Assembly: GCA_005879315.1 (NCBI GenBank)
Contig: VBLC01000037.1
Coordinates: 105,785 to 169,784, forward strand
Length of the DNA stretch: 64,000 nucleotides
Source of the DNA: Deltaproteobacteria bacterium
GTDB taxonomy: Bacteria; Myxococcota; Myxococcia; Myxococcales; 40CM-4-68-19
Direction of reading: 5' to 3'
Shown: one piece after another, positions 20,494 through 29,605 of the stretch
Layout of the letters: every line of letters starts with the position of its first letter
How positions within the stretch are numbered: the stretch's first letter is position 1
Position numbers and translations under genes: made by a program
The notes under the pieces: generated by a model
The model's database searches: none
What the model saw: the letters and a program-made list of their open reading frames with translations, nothing else
What the model was told of the DNA's origin: nothing

Positions 20494-21366
20494 ATGTACG
20501 CGCCCGCCGCCGAGAGCGAGCGGAGCGCTCGCGTCTGGGGCGCGCTCCTCGCCGTCTACCTCATCTGGGGCTCGACCTTCCTCGCCATCCGCGTCGCGCT
20601 GGAGGGATTTCCGCCGCTCCTCGTCTCTCCTTTGCGCTTCACGCTGGCGGGCGGCGCGCTCTTCCTTGCGCTGCGGGCGCGCGGCTATCCTCTCCCCCAG
20701 CGGCGCGAATGGTTGAACTCGCTCTTCATCGGCGCGCTCTTCTGCGGCGCCAACAGCCTCCTGGTGATCGGCGAGCAGTGGGTTTCGAGCGGCCTCGCAG
20801 CGGTGGTGATCGCCTCGGTTCCTCTCTGGGCTGCGCTCTTCGCCGGCCTCTTCGGCCGGTGGCCGATCCGGCGCGAGTGGGCGGGGCTCGCCGTCGGTTT
20901 CGCCGGCGTGATGCTGCTCAACGCGGGCGCCGACTTGCGCACCAGCCCGCTCGGAGGTCTCGCGCTCCTGGCGAGCGCCGCCATCTGGGCGCTCGGCTCG
21001 ATCTGGAGCCGCCGCCTCTCGCTGCCACAGGGGCTGATGTCCTCTGCCGCGCAGATGCTCTGCGGCGGCGCAGTGCTGCTCACCCTCGCGCTCCTCGGCG
21101 GCGAGCGGCCGGCGCAGATGCCCTCGCCCCGCGCCATCTCTGCTCTGGTCTACCTGACCGCGGCCGGATCGATCGTCGGCTACAGCGCCTTTTCTTTCCT
21201 CGTGCGCTCCGTGCGGCCGGCGCTGGCGACCAGCTACGCCTACGTCAATCCGCTCATCGCCGTCGCGCTCGGCGCGCTGGTGGCCGGCGAACGCGTGCGG
21301 CCGGCGACGCTGGGCGGGCTCGCGCTCATCCTCGCGGGCGTTTCCGCCATCGTGAGATCGGGATGA
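20494..21366 (+). CDS. EamA/DMT-family membrane transporter
   Basis: This 290-residue inner-membrane permease of the drug/metabolite transporter superfamily shows about ten membrane helices arranged as two EamA halves, each with the typical small-residue helix packing. The first helix carries YLIWGSTFLAIRVAL, close to the YedA/RhaT-type start. The substrate cannot be told from sequence; amino acids, metabolites or drugs are all known for the family. It begins immediately after the rhodanese stop and overlaps the next gene by four bases, so it is mid-operon. Confidence 0.9.
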   Translation: MYAPAAESERSARVWGALLAVYLIWGSTFLAIRVALEGFPPLLVSPLRFTLAGGALFLALRARGYPLPQRREWLNSLFIGALFCGANSLLVIGEQWVSSGLAAVVIASVPLWAALFAGLFGRWPIRREWAGLAVGFAGVMLLNAGADLRTSPLGGLALLASAAIWALGSIWSRRLSLPQGLMSSAAQMLCGGAVLLTLALLGGERPAQMPSPRAISALVYLTAAGSIVGYSAFSFLVRSVRPALATSYAYVNPLIAVALGALVAGERVRPATLGGLALILAGVSAIVRSG

Positions 21367-21707
21367 GCATCGCCAAGGCCGTGCTGGCTCTCGATCCCAA
21401 GGTCCGCTATGTCGCCGTCAACCAGCGGGGCGCCCTCGAGGAGATGGTGCAGGGCGAGGGCCATCCCAGCTTCAACCCGCTCGACACGGACCGGATGGAA
21501 GAGCTGATCGTCAACCCGGTCGCGCTCGAGCTCTTCGTCCGCCGCGGCAACCTCGACCTCGGCGGCGTGCATTTTCTCGTCGTGCGCTATGGCCTGCAGT
21601 TCCAGCTCATCCTTCCCTGGCGCGCGGGGCACGTCTCGATCGGCGTCGAGGCGAACGGCGATCCTCTCACCATCGCCGAGCGCGCCGCAGCTCTGCTCTC
21701 GAGCTGA
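21363..21707 (+). CDS. Small conserved-looking protein of unknown function (114 aa)
   Basis: This frame starts at an ATG overlapping the transporter stop (ATGA) and encodes a compact alpha/beta protein. It contains LDPKVRYVAVNQRGALEEM near the start, RMEELIVNPVALELFVRRG in the middle and a beta-hairpin-rich second half. The pattern recalls small roadblock- or profilin-like folds, perhaps DUF6659, but I am not certain of the family. No signal peptide or membrane segment is seen. It converges tail to tail with tolB, only 2 nt apart. Confidence 0.65.
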   Translation: MSIAKAVLALDPKVRYVAVNQRGALEEMVQGEGHPSFNPLDTDRMEELIVNPVALELFVRRGNLDLGGVHFLVVRYGLQFQLILPWRAGHVSIGVEANGDPLTIAERAAALLSS

Positions 21708-21709
21708 GC

Positions 21710-22960
21710 TCACTTCGCCGGCAGTGGGCCCCAGGCCGGATCGCTCGCGCCCACGTGCTCGCTGGTGATCTGCCGCTGGTTCGAGCCGTCGAACGCCGTC
21801 ATCCACAGCTGCCGCTTTCCCCCACGCGTCGAGGAGAAGACGATGTACCGGCCGTTGGGCGACCAGGAGGGCTTCTCGTTGGTGCCCTGGTTCTGCGTCA
21901 GCCGCGTCACTTTTCCGCTCTCGACGTTGACGGTGTAGAGGTCGAAGATGCGGTGCTCGTCGCGCCCGGAGAAGGCGATCAGATCTCCCTTGGGCGACCA
22001 GGTCGGCTCCTGGTTGTAGTTGCCCTGGAAGGTGAGCCGGCGGACGTCGGAGCCGTCGGCGGCCATCGTGTAGATCTGCGGAGTGCCGGCGCGATCGGAG
22101 ATGAAGGCGATGCGCTTCGCGTCCGGGCTCCAGGCGCCGGAGATGTCGATGCCGCGCGAGTCGGTGAGGCGGCGGCGGCCCGAGCCGTCGTTCTGCGAGA
22201 GGTAGACGTCGGTATTGTCCTCGAGCGAGGAGGAGAAGAGAAAGCGGAGTCCGTCGGGTGCGTAGCTCGCGCCGGTGGCGAAGTCGCCGGTCGTGACCAG
22301 CGGGCGGACTTGCTTGCTCGTCACGTCGACGGTGTAGAGGTGCGCGCCGGCGCCGTCGCGGAAGCTGGTGAAGGCGATGGTCTTGCCGTCGGGAGCCCAG
22401 GACGGGAGGAGATTGATCGAGGCGCCGGTGAGCGCCTGCGGGCCGAAGCCGTCCGAGTCGGCGACGACGATCTGCTTGCCGCTTTCGGACTCGCGCACAT
22501 ACGCCATGCGCGTCTGGAACACGCCCGGCTCCTGCGTGAAGAACTTGACGACGTCGTCGCCGAAGCGATGGGCGATCTGCCGCACCCCGGCCCGCGGCGC
22601 GGAGTAACTGCCGTGCAGGAGCTCCTGGGCGCGCGGGACGTCATAGAGCCGCAGGTCGCACTTCACTTCGGCGGCGGCCTCGCAGCTCATCTTCACCAGA
22701 CCCTGCGCGCCGATCGCCATCCATTTGGAGTAATCGATCTGCGTCAGGCCTTCGCTCGCAGGAGCGAGGAAGGAGGCGGGGTCGAGCAGCTTGAAGATCC
22801 CGCTGCGATCGAAATCGGCCTGGAGCACCGACTGGACCGCCGCCGTCTCCTGCGCACCGAGCGGCCGCGCCAGCGCGAGCGGATAGGCCTGGATGCGGCC
22901 GCCGCTCAGGTCGATCACCGGCCGGTCCGCGGCGAGGAGGATGGCGAGAAGGATCATCAT
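21710..22960 (-). CDS. tolB: Tol-Pal system beta-propeller protein TolB
   Basis: This 416-residue periplasmic protein has a short signal peptide (MMILLAILLAADRP), an N-terminal alpha/beta domain (about 15-140) and a six-bladed propeller. Five PD40-type repeats are obvious, such as PSWAPDGKTIAF, GAWSPDAKRIAF, PTWSPKGDLIAF and PSWSPNGRYIVF. TolB links the TolQRA motor to the lipoprotein Pal and helps outer-membrane constriction at division. It follows the TolA/TonB-like gene by 4 nt. No pal gene follows in this window, because the operon ends here against a convergent gene. Confidence 0.95.
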   Translation of the reverse strand: MMILLAILLAADRPVIDLSGGRIQAYPLALARPLGAQETAAVQSVLQADFDRSGIFKLLDPASFLAPASEGLTQIDYSKWMAIGAQGLVKMSCEAAAEVKCDLRLYDVPRAQELLHGSYSAPRAGVRQIAHRFGDDVVKFFTQEPGVFQTRMAYVRESESGKQIVVADSDGFGPQALTGASINLLPSWAPDGKTIAFTSFRDGAGAHLYTVDVTSKQVRPLVTTGDFATGASYAPDGLRFLFSSSLEDNTDVYLSQNDGSGRRRLTDSRGIDISGAWSPDAKRIAFISDRAGTPQIYTMAADGSDVRRLTFQGNYNQEPTWSPKGDLIAFSGRDEHRIFDLYTVNVESGKVTRLTQNQGTNEKPSWSPNGRYIVFSSTRGGKRQLWMTAFDGSNQRQITSEHVGASDPAWGPLPAK

Positions 22961-22964
22961 CGGA

Positions 22965-23675
22965 TCACGGTTTGAAATTCAGGACCACGCCGTTGTCGCG
23001 CAGGGAGCGGGCCAGCTCCGGAGGAGGCGGCGGCAGCTTGGCGCGGCGGATGGCGGTCTCCAGCGCCTGGTCGAAGAAGGGATTGCCGGACTTCTTTTGC
23101 AGGTCGTGCCGGAGGATCCGGCCGTCGCCGCCGATGTACGCGAGCACGGTCGCCGAGAGGTAGAGCCGTTCCCGCTCGGAGATCACCGAGGGCACCACGT
23201 AGTTCTCCAGGATCGCGTCGTGCACGGCGGTGAAGTAGACGTCGCCCGCTTCGGACGACTCGGCCGTGCCTTGGGGTGAGCCGGTCTTCTGGCCGGCGCG
23301 CTCCTCGTCTGGTTTCTCTTCCGAGGCGGCGCGGCCGGCGGCGTGAGCGAGAGCGCGCTCCATCAGCTCGCGGCGCGTCGGTACGTGCGCGGTGGAGGGA
23401 GCGGCCTTGCCGCCGGGAGCCGCGACCGGCGCAGCCGCCGCGGCGGGCGGCGGCGACTCCTTGCGCGGCAAGAGCGACTTGTCGCGCGGCTTTCCCAGCG
23501 CGACCAGCTTGGCGATGATCGGCTTGCGCATCGGCGGCGGGCGATCGAGCAGCCGCGGCAGGTAGAAGGCCGCAGCGAAGATCACCAGGTGAAAGAAGAT
23601 CGCCAGGACCAGCGCAGGCGGGAGCGGCGTCCGCTCGCGCAGCGCGAGCACGCTCTTGGGAGCCGCCTCGCTCAT
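22965..23675 (-). CDS. tolA: TonB/TolA-type energy transducer
   Basis: This 236-residue protein has one N-terminal membrane helix (about 18-38), an Ala/Pro/Lys-rich linker and a C-terminal TonB-like domain with YVVPSVISERERLYLSATVLAYIGGDG. Its place between tolR and tolB makes it the TolA of the system, carrying energy from TolQR to TolB/Pal. By sequence the C-terminus looks TonB-like, as in many non-enterobacterial Tol operons. Its ATG overlaps the tolR stop (ATGA). The name tolA is given by context. Confidence 0.85.
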   Translation of the reverse strand: MSEAAPKSVLALRERTPLPPALVLAIFFHLVIFAAAFYLPRLLDRPPPMRKPIIAKLVALGKPRDKSLLPRKESPPPAAAAAPVAAPGGKAAPSTAHVPTRRELMERALAHAAGRAASEEKPDEERAGQKTGSPQGTAESSEAGDVYFTAVHDAILENYVVPSVISERERLYLSATVLAYIGGDGRILRHDLQKKSGNPFFDQALETAIRRAKLPPPPPELARSLRDNGVVLNFKP

Positions 23676-24100
23676 TTCCGCCGCAGCTCCTTGTCGGGCT
23701 CGGTGATCATCCCCAGAGACTCGACGCCGGCGCGGCGGGCGGTGGCCATGATCTCCACCACCGTTCCGTAGGCGAGCGACCGGTCGGCGTGGAGGTACAG
23801 CTCCTTGTCCTTCTGGATGCGCGCGTTGCTGGTGAGCTTGGCCTCGAGGTCGGCAAAGGGGATCTCCACGCCCGCGAGGAGGATGCGGCGGTCGCGGGTG
23901 ATGGTGAGCACCAGTTTCTCCTCGGCGTGCTCCATCTGCTGCGCCGTGGCGTGCGGCAGGTCGACCTTGACGCCGCTCTGGATGAGGGGCGCGGTCACCA
24001 TGAAGATGATGAGCAGGACGAGCATGACGTCGACCAGCGGCGTGACGTTGATGTCGGTCATGGCGCGGCGCCCGCCACTGGTGTCGCCGGCGAACGCCAC
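23672..24100 (-). CDS. tolR: TolR/ExbD-family proton-channel subunit
   Basis: This 142-residue protein has one membrane helix right after the INVTPLVDVMLVLLIIFMV segment. That segment includes the Asp of the PLVD motif which carries protons in this family. A periplasmic TolR domain follows. The start is a GTG at 24100 whose first base is shared with the last base of the tolQ stop (TAGTG), so translation must be coupled. With TolQ it forms the proton-driven motor of the Tol-Pal system. Confidence 0.95.
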   Translation of the reverse strand: MAFAGDTSGGRRAMTDINVTPLVDVMLVLLIIFMVTAPLIQSGVKVDLPHATAQQMEHAEEKLVLTITRDRRILLAGVEIPFADLEAKLTSNARIQKDKELYLHADRSLAYGTVVEIMATARRAGVESLGMITEPDKELRRK

Positions 24101-24798
24101 TACGCAGCCTTTTTGAAAATGTGGCGCTTGATGATGTTGAGAAAGTCCGCGCTGAAGTTGCGCATCTCGTTGTCCAGCACGCGGATGCGGGAGTTGAAGG
24201 CATTGTAGGCCACCAGCGCGGGGATGGCCGCGAAGAGGCCCATCGCGGTGGCGATGAGCGCCTCGCTGATCGGTCGCGCCACCGTCGCGAGGTTGGCGTT
24301 GCCGGCGGCGTAGATGTCGCGGAAGGCGCCCATGATTCCCCAGACGGTGCCGAAGAGCCCGACGAAAGGAGCGGCGGCGGCGGTCGTCCCGAGAAAGGGA
24401 GTCTGTTGCTCGAGCGCGGTCAGCTCGGCATTCGCGGCGCGGGCCAGCGCGCGCTCGACATTCTCGAAGCCCCCCAGCTGATCGTGCATCGGCACGTCGG
24501 CGTCGGCGGGCTGGGCCTGCGTCACCTTGGAAAGCTCGACGTACCCGGCGCGAAAGACCTGCGCGACCGGCGAGAGCGGCATCTCCTCGCTGGCCACGTA
24601 GATGGAGTCGAGACGCTTGCTGCGCCAGAAATGATCGAGAAAGGCGACGCTCTCGCGCTGCGCGCGGCGCAGGTGCAGCACCTTGCGGAAGATGATCGTC
24701 CAGCTGCCGAGCGACGAGAGAACGAGGATGATCAGGACGGCGGTGACCACCGGCCCGCCGTGCGTGACCATCTCGACATAGTTCAAGCTGCTGTTCAT
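24100..24798 (-). CDS. tolQ: TolQ/ExbB-family proton-channel subunit
   Basis: This 232-residue inner-membrane protein has three membrane helices and the conserved second/third-helix region (GTTAAAAPFVGLFGTVWGIM and ISEALIATAMGLFAAIPALVAYN). The ATG at 24798 gives MNSSLNYVEMV; an upstream in-frame ATG at 24837 would add 13 polar residues. The pentameric ring of this protein surrounds a TolR dimer and converts proton flow into movement. It is the first gene of the tol operon, divergent from a lipoprotein gene across 144 nt. Confidence 0.96.
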   Translation of the reverse strand: MNSSLNYVEMVTHGGPVVTAVLIILVLSSLGSWTIIFRKVLHLRRAQRESVAFLDHFWRSKRLDSIYVASEEMPLSPVAQVFRAGYVELSKVTQAQPADADVPMHDQLGGFENVERALARAANAELTALEQQTPFLGTTAAAAPFVGLFGTVWGIMGAFRDIYAAGNANLATVARPISEALIATAMGLFAAIPALVAYNAFNSRIRVLDNEMRNFSADFLNIIKRHIFKKAA

Positions 24799-24942
24799 TT
24801 CGGGAGTGTTGCTCGCATGCGCCCTTGCGCCTGTCAACGCGCGAGATCACCGCAAGGTTCCCGCAGGCCGGTGGCCTTACAACGGCGATGTAGGTCTGAA
24901 TGCGGCGAGGCGCCCAGCCGTCTCAGAAACAGGAGGATCCAG

Positions 24943-25947
24943 ATGCGCCGCCTCGTGATTCTCGCCAGCCTCGCCCTCGCCCTCGCCGCCGCCTGCGCCC
25001 CGGGCCGCGCGGACCTGACGGTGGATTGGACTTTCGCCGGCAAGTCTTGCGACGCCGCCGGCGTGTCCAAGATCCAGGTGGCCATCGAAGGGGAAGTGCT
25101 CAACCCCGATACCTTCAACTGCCTGCAGTCGGCCGGACAGATCAACACCGGCGCGTATCTCGGCCGGTACCTGCTCGGCAACTACAACCTGACCGTCTAC
25201 GGCCTCGACGCGAACAGCAACGTCCTCTACCAGAACACCGTCCAGGTCCAGGTGGGGCGCGGCGGCACTACAGTCGCCGTCGACGCCGCTCCCAACCCTG
25301 CGGCGCCCGGGAGCGTCACCTTGCGCTGGAGCTTCAACGGCCAGAACTGCGCCGCCTCGGGCGTCACGGTGGTCAACGCCAGCGTCGACAACCAGGTGCT
25401 GACCGACGCCAACAACAATGCCGATCTGCCTTGCTCGCAGAACGGCGTCGACGGCGTCCAGGTGTCGCCGCTCTCGCCGGGCCAGCACAGCTTCGACCTG
25501 GTCGGGAAGGTCTCTGGCACGGTCAAGTTCGCGCTGAACGGCCTTTTGCTCACGGTCGCCGCCGGCCAGGACACGCCCGCCACTCCCAATCTGCAGCCGG
25601 CCGCGCCCACCACGGCCAGCGCGAACTTGACCTGGGCCTTCTTCAACAACGGCCAGACCACTGGCCAGAGCTGCGCTGCGGCCAACGTCGACCACGTGCA
25701 GATCTTCTTCGACCCGAAGTCGGATGGCTCGGGCGGTACCGATTCGGGCACCGTCCCGTGCAGCAGCAACGGCGTCGACGGCGCCGCGGTGGACGGCGTG
25801 CCCGAAGGAATCCATTCCTTCGCAATCACCGGAATCCGCACGGTCGCTGGCGTGCAGCACATCGTCTATTTCACCCACCATCCGCCCAGCACCATGTTCC
25901 GCATCGGCCTGATCTCGGATTTGTTCGTGCCAGCTGAATCGCCGTGA
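24943..25947 (+). CDS. Lipoprotein with three tandem Cys-pair beta domains
   Basis: This 334-residue protein has a lipoprotein signal (LALAAACAPG) and AGGAGG a few bases upstream of the ATG. The mature part is three copies of a roughly 100-residue domain starting near residues 26, 124 and 224. Each begins with a W-x-F strand followed by a cysteine in a (S/N)CAA-like context, and each carries a second cysteine. Copies two and three also share PCSxNGVDG. The spacing suggests one disulphide per domain in a beta-sandwich. I do not recognise the family. Confidence 0.85.
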   Translation: MRRLVILASLALALAAACAPGRADLTVDWTFAGKSCDAAGVSKIQVAIEGEVLNPDTFNCLQSAGQINTGAYLGRYLLGNYNLTVYGLDANSNVLYQNTVQVQVGRGGTTVAVDAAPNPAAPGSVTLRWSFNGQNCAASGVTVVNASVDNQVLTDANNNADLPCSQNGVDGVQVSPLSPGQHSFDLVGKVSGTVKFALNGLLLTVAAGQDTPATPNLQPAAPTTASANLTWAFFNNGQTTGQSCAAANVDHVQIFFDPKSDGSGGTDSGTVPCSSNGVDGAAVDGVPEGIHSFAITGIRTVAGVQHIVYFTHHPPSTMFRIGLISDLFVPAESP

Positions 25948-25960
25948 TACCTCCCTCGAG

Positions 25961-26776
25961 GTGCAGGCCGACGCGCCCATCGGGGTGTTCGACAGTGGCG
26001 TAGGCGGCCTCACTGTCCTGCGGACGCTGATCGAGAAGCTGCCCCGCGAGCACACCATCTATCTCGGCGACACCGCGCGCGTGCCCTACGGGACGCGCTC
26101 GGGCGAGACGGTGACGCGCTACGCGCTCCTCTGCGCCCGACACCTCGCGGCGCACGGCATCAAGCTTCTGGTGGTTGCCTGCAACACGGTTTCGGCGCAC
26201 AGCCTGACGGCGCTGGCCGATGCGCTGCCGATTCCCGTCGTCGGCGTGATCGAGCCGGGAGCGCAGGCAGCGGCCGCGCGGACCCGCGGCGGCGCCATCG
26301 CGGTCCTGGGAACTCCTGCGACGGTCGCGTCCGGCGCCTACCAGGCGGCGCTGCGCCGGCTCGCTCCTCTGTCGAGCGTGGTGGCGCGTGCCTGTCCGCT
26401 CTTCGTTCCGCTCGCGGAAGAGGGATGGATCGACGGTGAGATTCCGCGGCTGGTCGCGGAGCGATACCTCTCCGACTTGCGCCGCGCCGCCGACACCGTC
26501 CTGCTCGGCTGCACACACTATCCGCTGCTCGCGCGCGTCATCGCGGAAGTGATGGGCCCGCAGGTGGCGCTGGTCGACAGCGCCGAGGCCACGGTCCAGG
26601 CGGTGGCAGCGCTCCTCGAGGCGCGAAGTCTTCTGCGAACAGGTTCTAGCGCGGCGCGCCATGGCACTCTCTGTACGGATTTGCCCGACCGTTTCCGCGC
26701 CGTGGCGGAGCGATTCCTGGGGCGGCCGCTGCCTTCCGTAGAGCTCGTCGATCTCGGGACTTTCTCGCATTCCTAG
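25961..26776 (+). CDS. murI: Glutamate racemase
   Basis: This enzyme converts L-glutamate to the D-glutamate needed for peptidoglycan. The 271-residue length, the start IGVFDSGVGGLTVL and both catalytic cysteines match the family: Cys74 in VVACNTVSAH and Cys184 in LLGCTHYPLL. The likely start is the GTG at 25961, 13 nt after the upstream gene's stop. There is only a weak ribosome-binding site in front. It lies in a run of envelope genes. Confidence 0.96.
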   Translation: MQADAPIGVFDSGVGGLTVLRTLIEKLPREHTIYLGDTARVPYGTRSGETVTRYALLCARHLAAHGIKLLVVACNTVSAHSLTALADALPIPVVGVIEPGAQAAAARTRGGAIAVLGTPATVASGAYQAALRRLAPLSSVVARACPLFVPLAEEGWIDGEIPRLVAERYLSDLRRAADTVLLGCTHYPLLARVIAEVMGPQVALVDSAEATVQAVAALLEARSLLRTGSSAARHGTLCTDLPDRFRAVAERFLGRPLPSVELVDLGTFSHS

Positions 26777-26843
26777 GGGGTTTTTCCCCTCGGAGGAACT
26801 CTGGCGGCGGGCCGCTCGTTCTGCTAACTCTGAAACAGCCAAA

Positions 26844-27593
<750 letters not shown>

Positions 27594-27597
27594 CGAC

Positions 27598-28059
27598 ATG
27601 CGCATCGCCGCCGCAGCTTTCGCTCTCGTGCTCGCGTGTGGCGCTTGCGCGGGCAAGTACACGCCGGGCCAGCCCTACGACGCCCCGGATGGGTCGATCA
27701 CCCCCGTCGGCGGAGGCGGTGGCGGCTCCGACGGCGGCGACGCCGGCTCCGATGCGGGCTTCGATGCGGGCTCCGATGGGGGCTGCACGGCGCTCTCGGC
27801 CAATGGCGTCTCGTACGTCGATGGATGCATCGCCAGCGGAGTCGCGGCGACGGCGAGCATCTCGGTGACGCCGCCGGGTTGCACGGCCTTGATCACGCTC
27901 TCCTCGGGCACCAGCTGCAACGGCGTCGCTCTAGGGCCTCTTGACGCTTTCGACGGCGGCTGCACCGGCTTCCCGGCCTGCTCCTCCACCTCGCTTCCCG
28001 GCACCATCCACTGCGGCTCGTGCTCCATCGTCCTCTGCGATGGAGGCCCCTGTCCGTGA
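27598..28059 (+). CDS. Small Asp/Gly-rich lipoprotein
   Basis: This 153-residue protein has a lipoprotein signal with two candidate lipobox cysteines (LACGACAG). A low-complexity segment of Gly, Ser, Asp and Ala repeats follows (GGDAGSDAGFDAGSDGG), then a cysteine-rich C-terminal domain with about eight Cys. It starts 4 nt after the preceding gene. Its stop overlaps the ftsE GTG (GTGA), so it is transcribed into the ftsEX operon. Asp/Gly spacers after the lipid anchor are common in surface lipoproteins of this phylum. The function is unknown. Confidence 0.75.
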   Translation: MRIAAAAFALVLACGACAGKYTPGQPYDAPDGSITPVGGGGGGSDGGDAGSDAGFDAGSDGGCTALSANGVSYVDGCIASGVAATASISVTPPGCTALITLSSGTSCNGVALGPLDAFDGGCTGFPACSSTSLPGTIHCGSCSIVLCDGGPCP

Positions 28060-28715
28060 TCCAGCTCTTCCACGTCAAAAAAGCCTATCCAGGCGACGCA
28101 CCGGTTCTCGACGACATCACCTTGCGGGTGGAGAAGGGCGAGTTCGTCTGGCTCACCGGCCCTTCCGGCGCGGGCAAGAGCACGCTGCTCAAGCTGCTCT
28201 TCTGCGCCGAGAGCCCGACCAGCGGGCAGATCCTGATCGGCGGCCGCAATATCGGCCGCATCGGCCAGGGCTCCATCCCCTATCTGCGGCGCAACATCGG
28301 CGTCGTCTTCCAGGACTTCAAGCTGCTCGACAACCGGACGATCCTGGAAAACGTCGGCTACGCGCTCGAGGTGCTGGGCGCCTCCGACGGGGAGATCCGC
28401 GAGCGCTCGCTCAAGCGGCTCGCGCAGGTGGGCCTCGACCACCGGGCGACGTCCCTGCCGCGGCGCCTCTCCGGCGGCGAGCAGCAGCGGGTGGCGATCG
28501 CCCGGGCGCTGGTCAACGAGCCCACCATCCTCCTCGCCGACGAGCCGACGGGAAATCTCGACCCGGGCTTGACCGACAGCATCCTCAAGCTGCTCTTCGA
28601 CGCCAACGCTCGCGGCACCACGGTGGTCGTCGCGACGCACGACCGCACGCTGCTCTCCCGCTATCGCAAGCGGACGGTCGCGCTCGACAAAGGGAAGCTG
28701 GTTTCGGACGCGTGA
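28056..28715 (+). CDS. ftsE: Cell-division ABC-type ATPase FtsE
   Basis: This 219-residue ATPase works with FtsX to switch on septal peptidoglycan hydrolases. Walker A is GPSGAGKS (residues 35-42), the signature is LSGGEQQRVAIARAL, and Walker B is ILLADEPTGNLD. The GTG at 28056 gives MIQLFHVKKAYPG, the typical start, and overlaps the upstream stop. ftsX overlaps its end by GTGA. The four-gene unit ftsE-ftsX-envC-ctpA has no gaps. Confidence 0.95.
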   Translation: MIQLFHVKKAYPGDAPVLDDITLRVEKGEFVWLTGPSGAGKSTLLKLLFCAESPTSGQILIGGRNIGRIGQGSIPYLRRNIGVVFQDFKLLDNRTILENVGYALEVLGASDGEIRERSLKRLAQVGLDHRATSLPRRLSGGEQQRVAIARALVNEPTILLADEPTGNLDPGLTDSILKLLFDANARGTTVVVATHDRTLLSRYRKRTVALDKGKLVSDA

Positions 28716-29605
28716 TCGCCCACGTCGCATGGCGGCTGTCGCGGCGGGCCGCGATGAACCTCTGGCGAGCGCCGCTGCCGAGCCTGTTGGCGGTGCTGAC
28801 CATCGGCCTCTCGCTCTTCCTCGGGGCCTCCTTCATCCTCGGCGTCTTCGCGGCGCGCGCGCTACTGACCAGCTGGGGCGCGCAGGCGAGCGTCACCCTC
28901 TATCTGGACCGATCGACGACCGATGAGCAGGCCCGCACGCTGGCGCAGACGGTGCGGGTGGAGAATCCATCCCTGCAGGTCACCTATGTCGATCGGACCA
29001 TGGCGCTGCAGCGGCTGCGCGGCGATCTGGGCGACCTTGCCGGCGCGCTCGAGGGACTTTCGCAGAATCCGCTGCCGCCCTCGCTGGAGCTGAGCCCGCG
29101 GACGGCGCTGCAGCCCTCGGGCGTGCGGATGCTGGCGGCACGGCTGGAGCAGCTTCCCTCGGTGCAGGAGGTGGACTACGGCCGCGAATGGCTCGACAAG
29201 CTCGAAGCGCTGGGCAACGGCCTGCGCGTCTTCGGCACCGGCGCTCTCGCCATCGTGCTGGGAGCGGCGCTCCTGGTGGTCGCCAACACCATCCGGCTGG
29301 CCGTCTACGCGCGGCGCGACGAGATCGAGATCATGAAGCTGGTGGGCGCGACCGACGGCTACGTGCGCGCGCCCTTTCTCCTCGAGGGCGCGCTGCAGGG
29401 TCTGCTCGGCGCGGCATTGGCGCTCGGCGCGGTCGAGGCGGTCCGGCGCTGGCTCTTGCCGCCGGCGTCGCACGCCTTCGCTTTCGCCTCGGGCGCCGTG
29501 GCGCCGCATCTCTTGCCCGTCCACGCCGCGGCGCTTCTCGGGATCGGCACGCTGGTAGGGCTCTTCGGCAGCTGGCTCGCGGTGGCGCGCTTCTTGAGGG
29601 CCTAG
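28712..29605 (+). CDS. ftsX: Cell-division membrane protein FtsX
   Basis: This 297-residue inner-membrane protein has four membrane helices and a periplasmic loop of about 120 residues between the first two. That loop is the part that recruits EnvC-type activators. The conserved FtsX C-terminal domain shows YARRDEIEIMKLVGATDGYVRAPFLLEG. The GTG start lies inside the ftsE stop, and the envC ATG follows directly after its TAG. It transmits the ATPase cycle of FtsE to the periplasm. Confidence 0.95.
   Translation: MIAHVAWRLSRRAAMNLWRAPLPSLLAVLTIGLSLFLGASFILGVFAARALLTSWGAQASVTLYLDRSTTDEQARTLAQTVRVENPSLQVTYVDRTMALQRLRGDLGDLAGALEGLSQNPLPPSLELSPRTALQPSGVRMLAARLEQLPSVQEVDYGREWLDKLEALGNGLRVFGTGALAIVLGAALLVVANTIRLAVYARRDEIEIMKLVGATDGYVRAPFLLEGALQGLLGAALALGAVEAVRRWLLPPASHAFAFASGAVAPHLLPVHAAALLGIGTLVGLFGSWLAVARFLRA

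Noticed and set aside
26775..26792. GGGG-TTTTT-CCCC hairpin after murI as a terminator
   Set aside because: The stem is only about five pairs with the T-run in the loop, not after it, so it lacks the structure of an intrinsic terminator.
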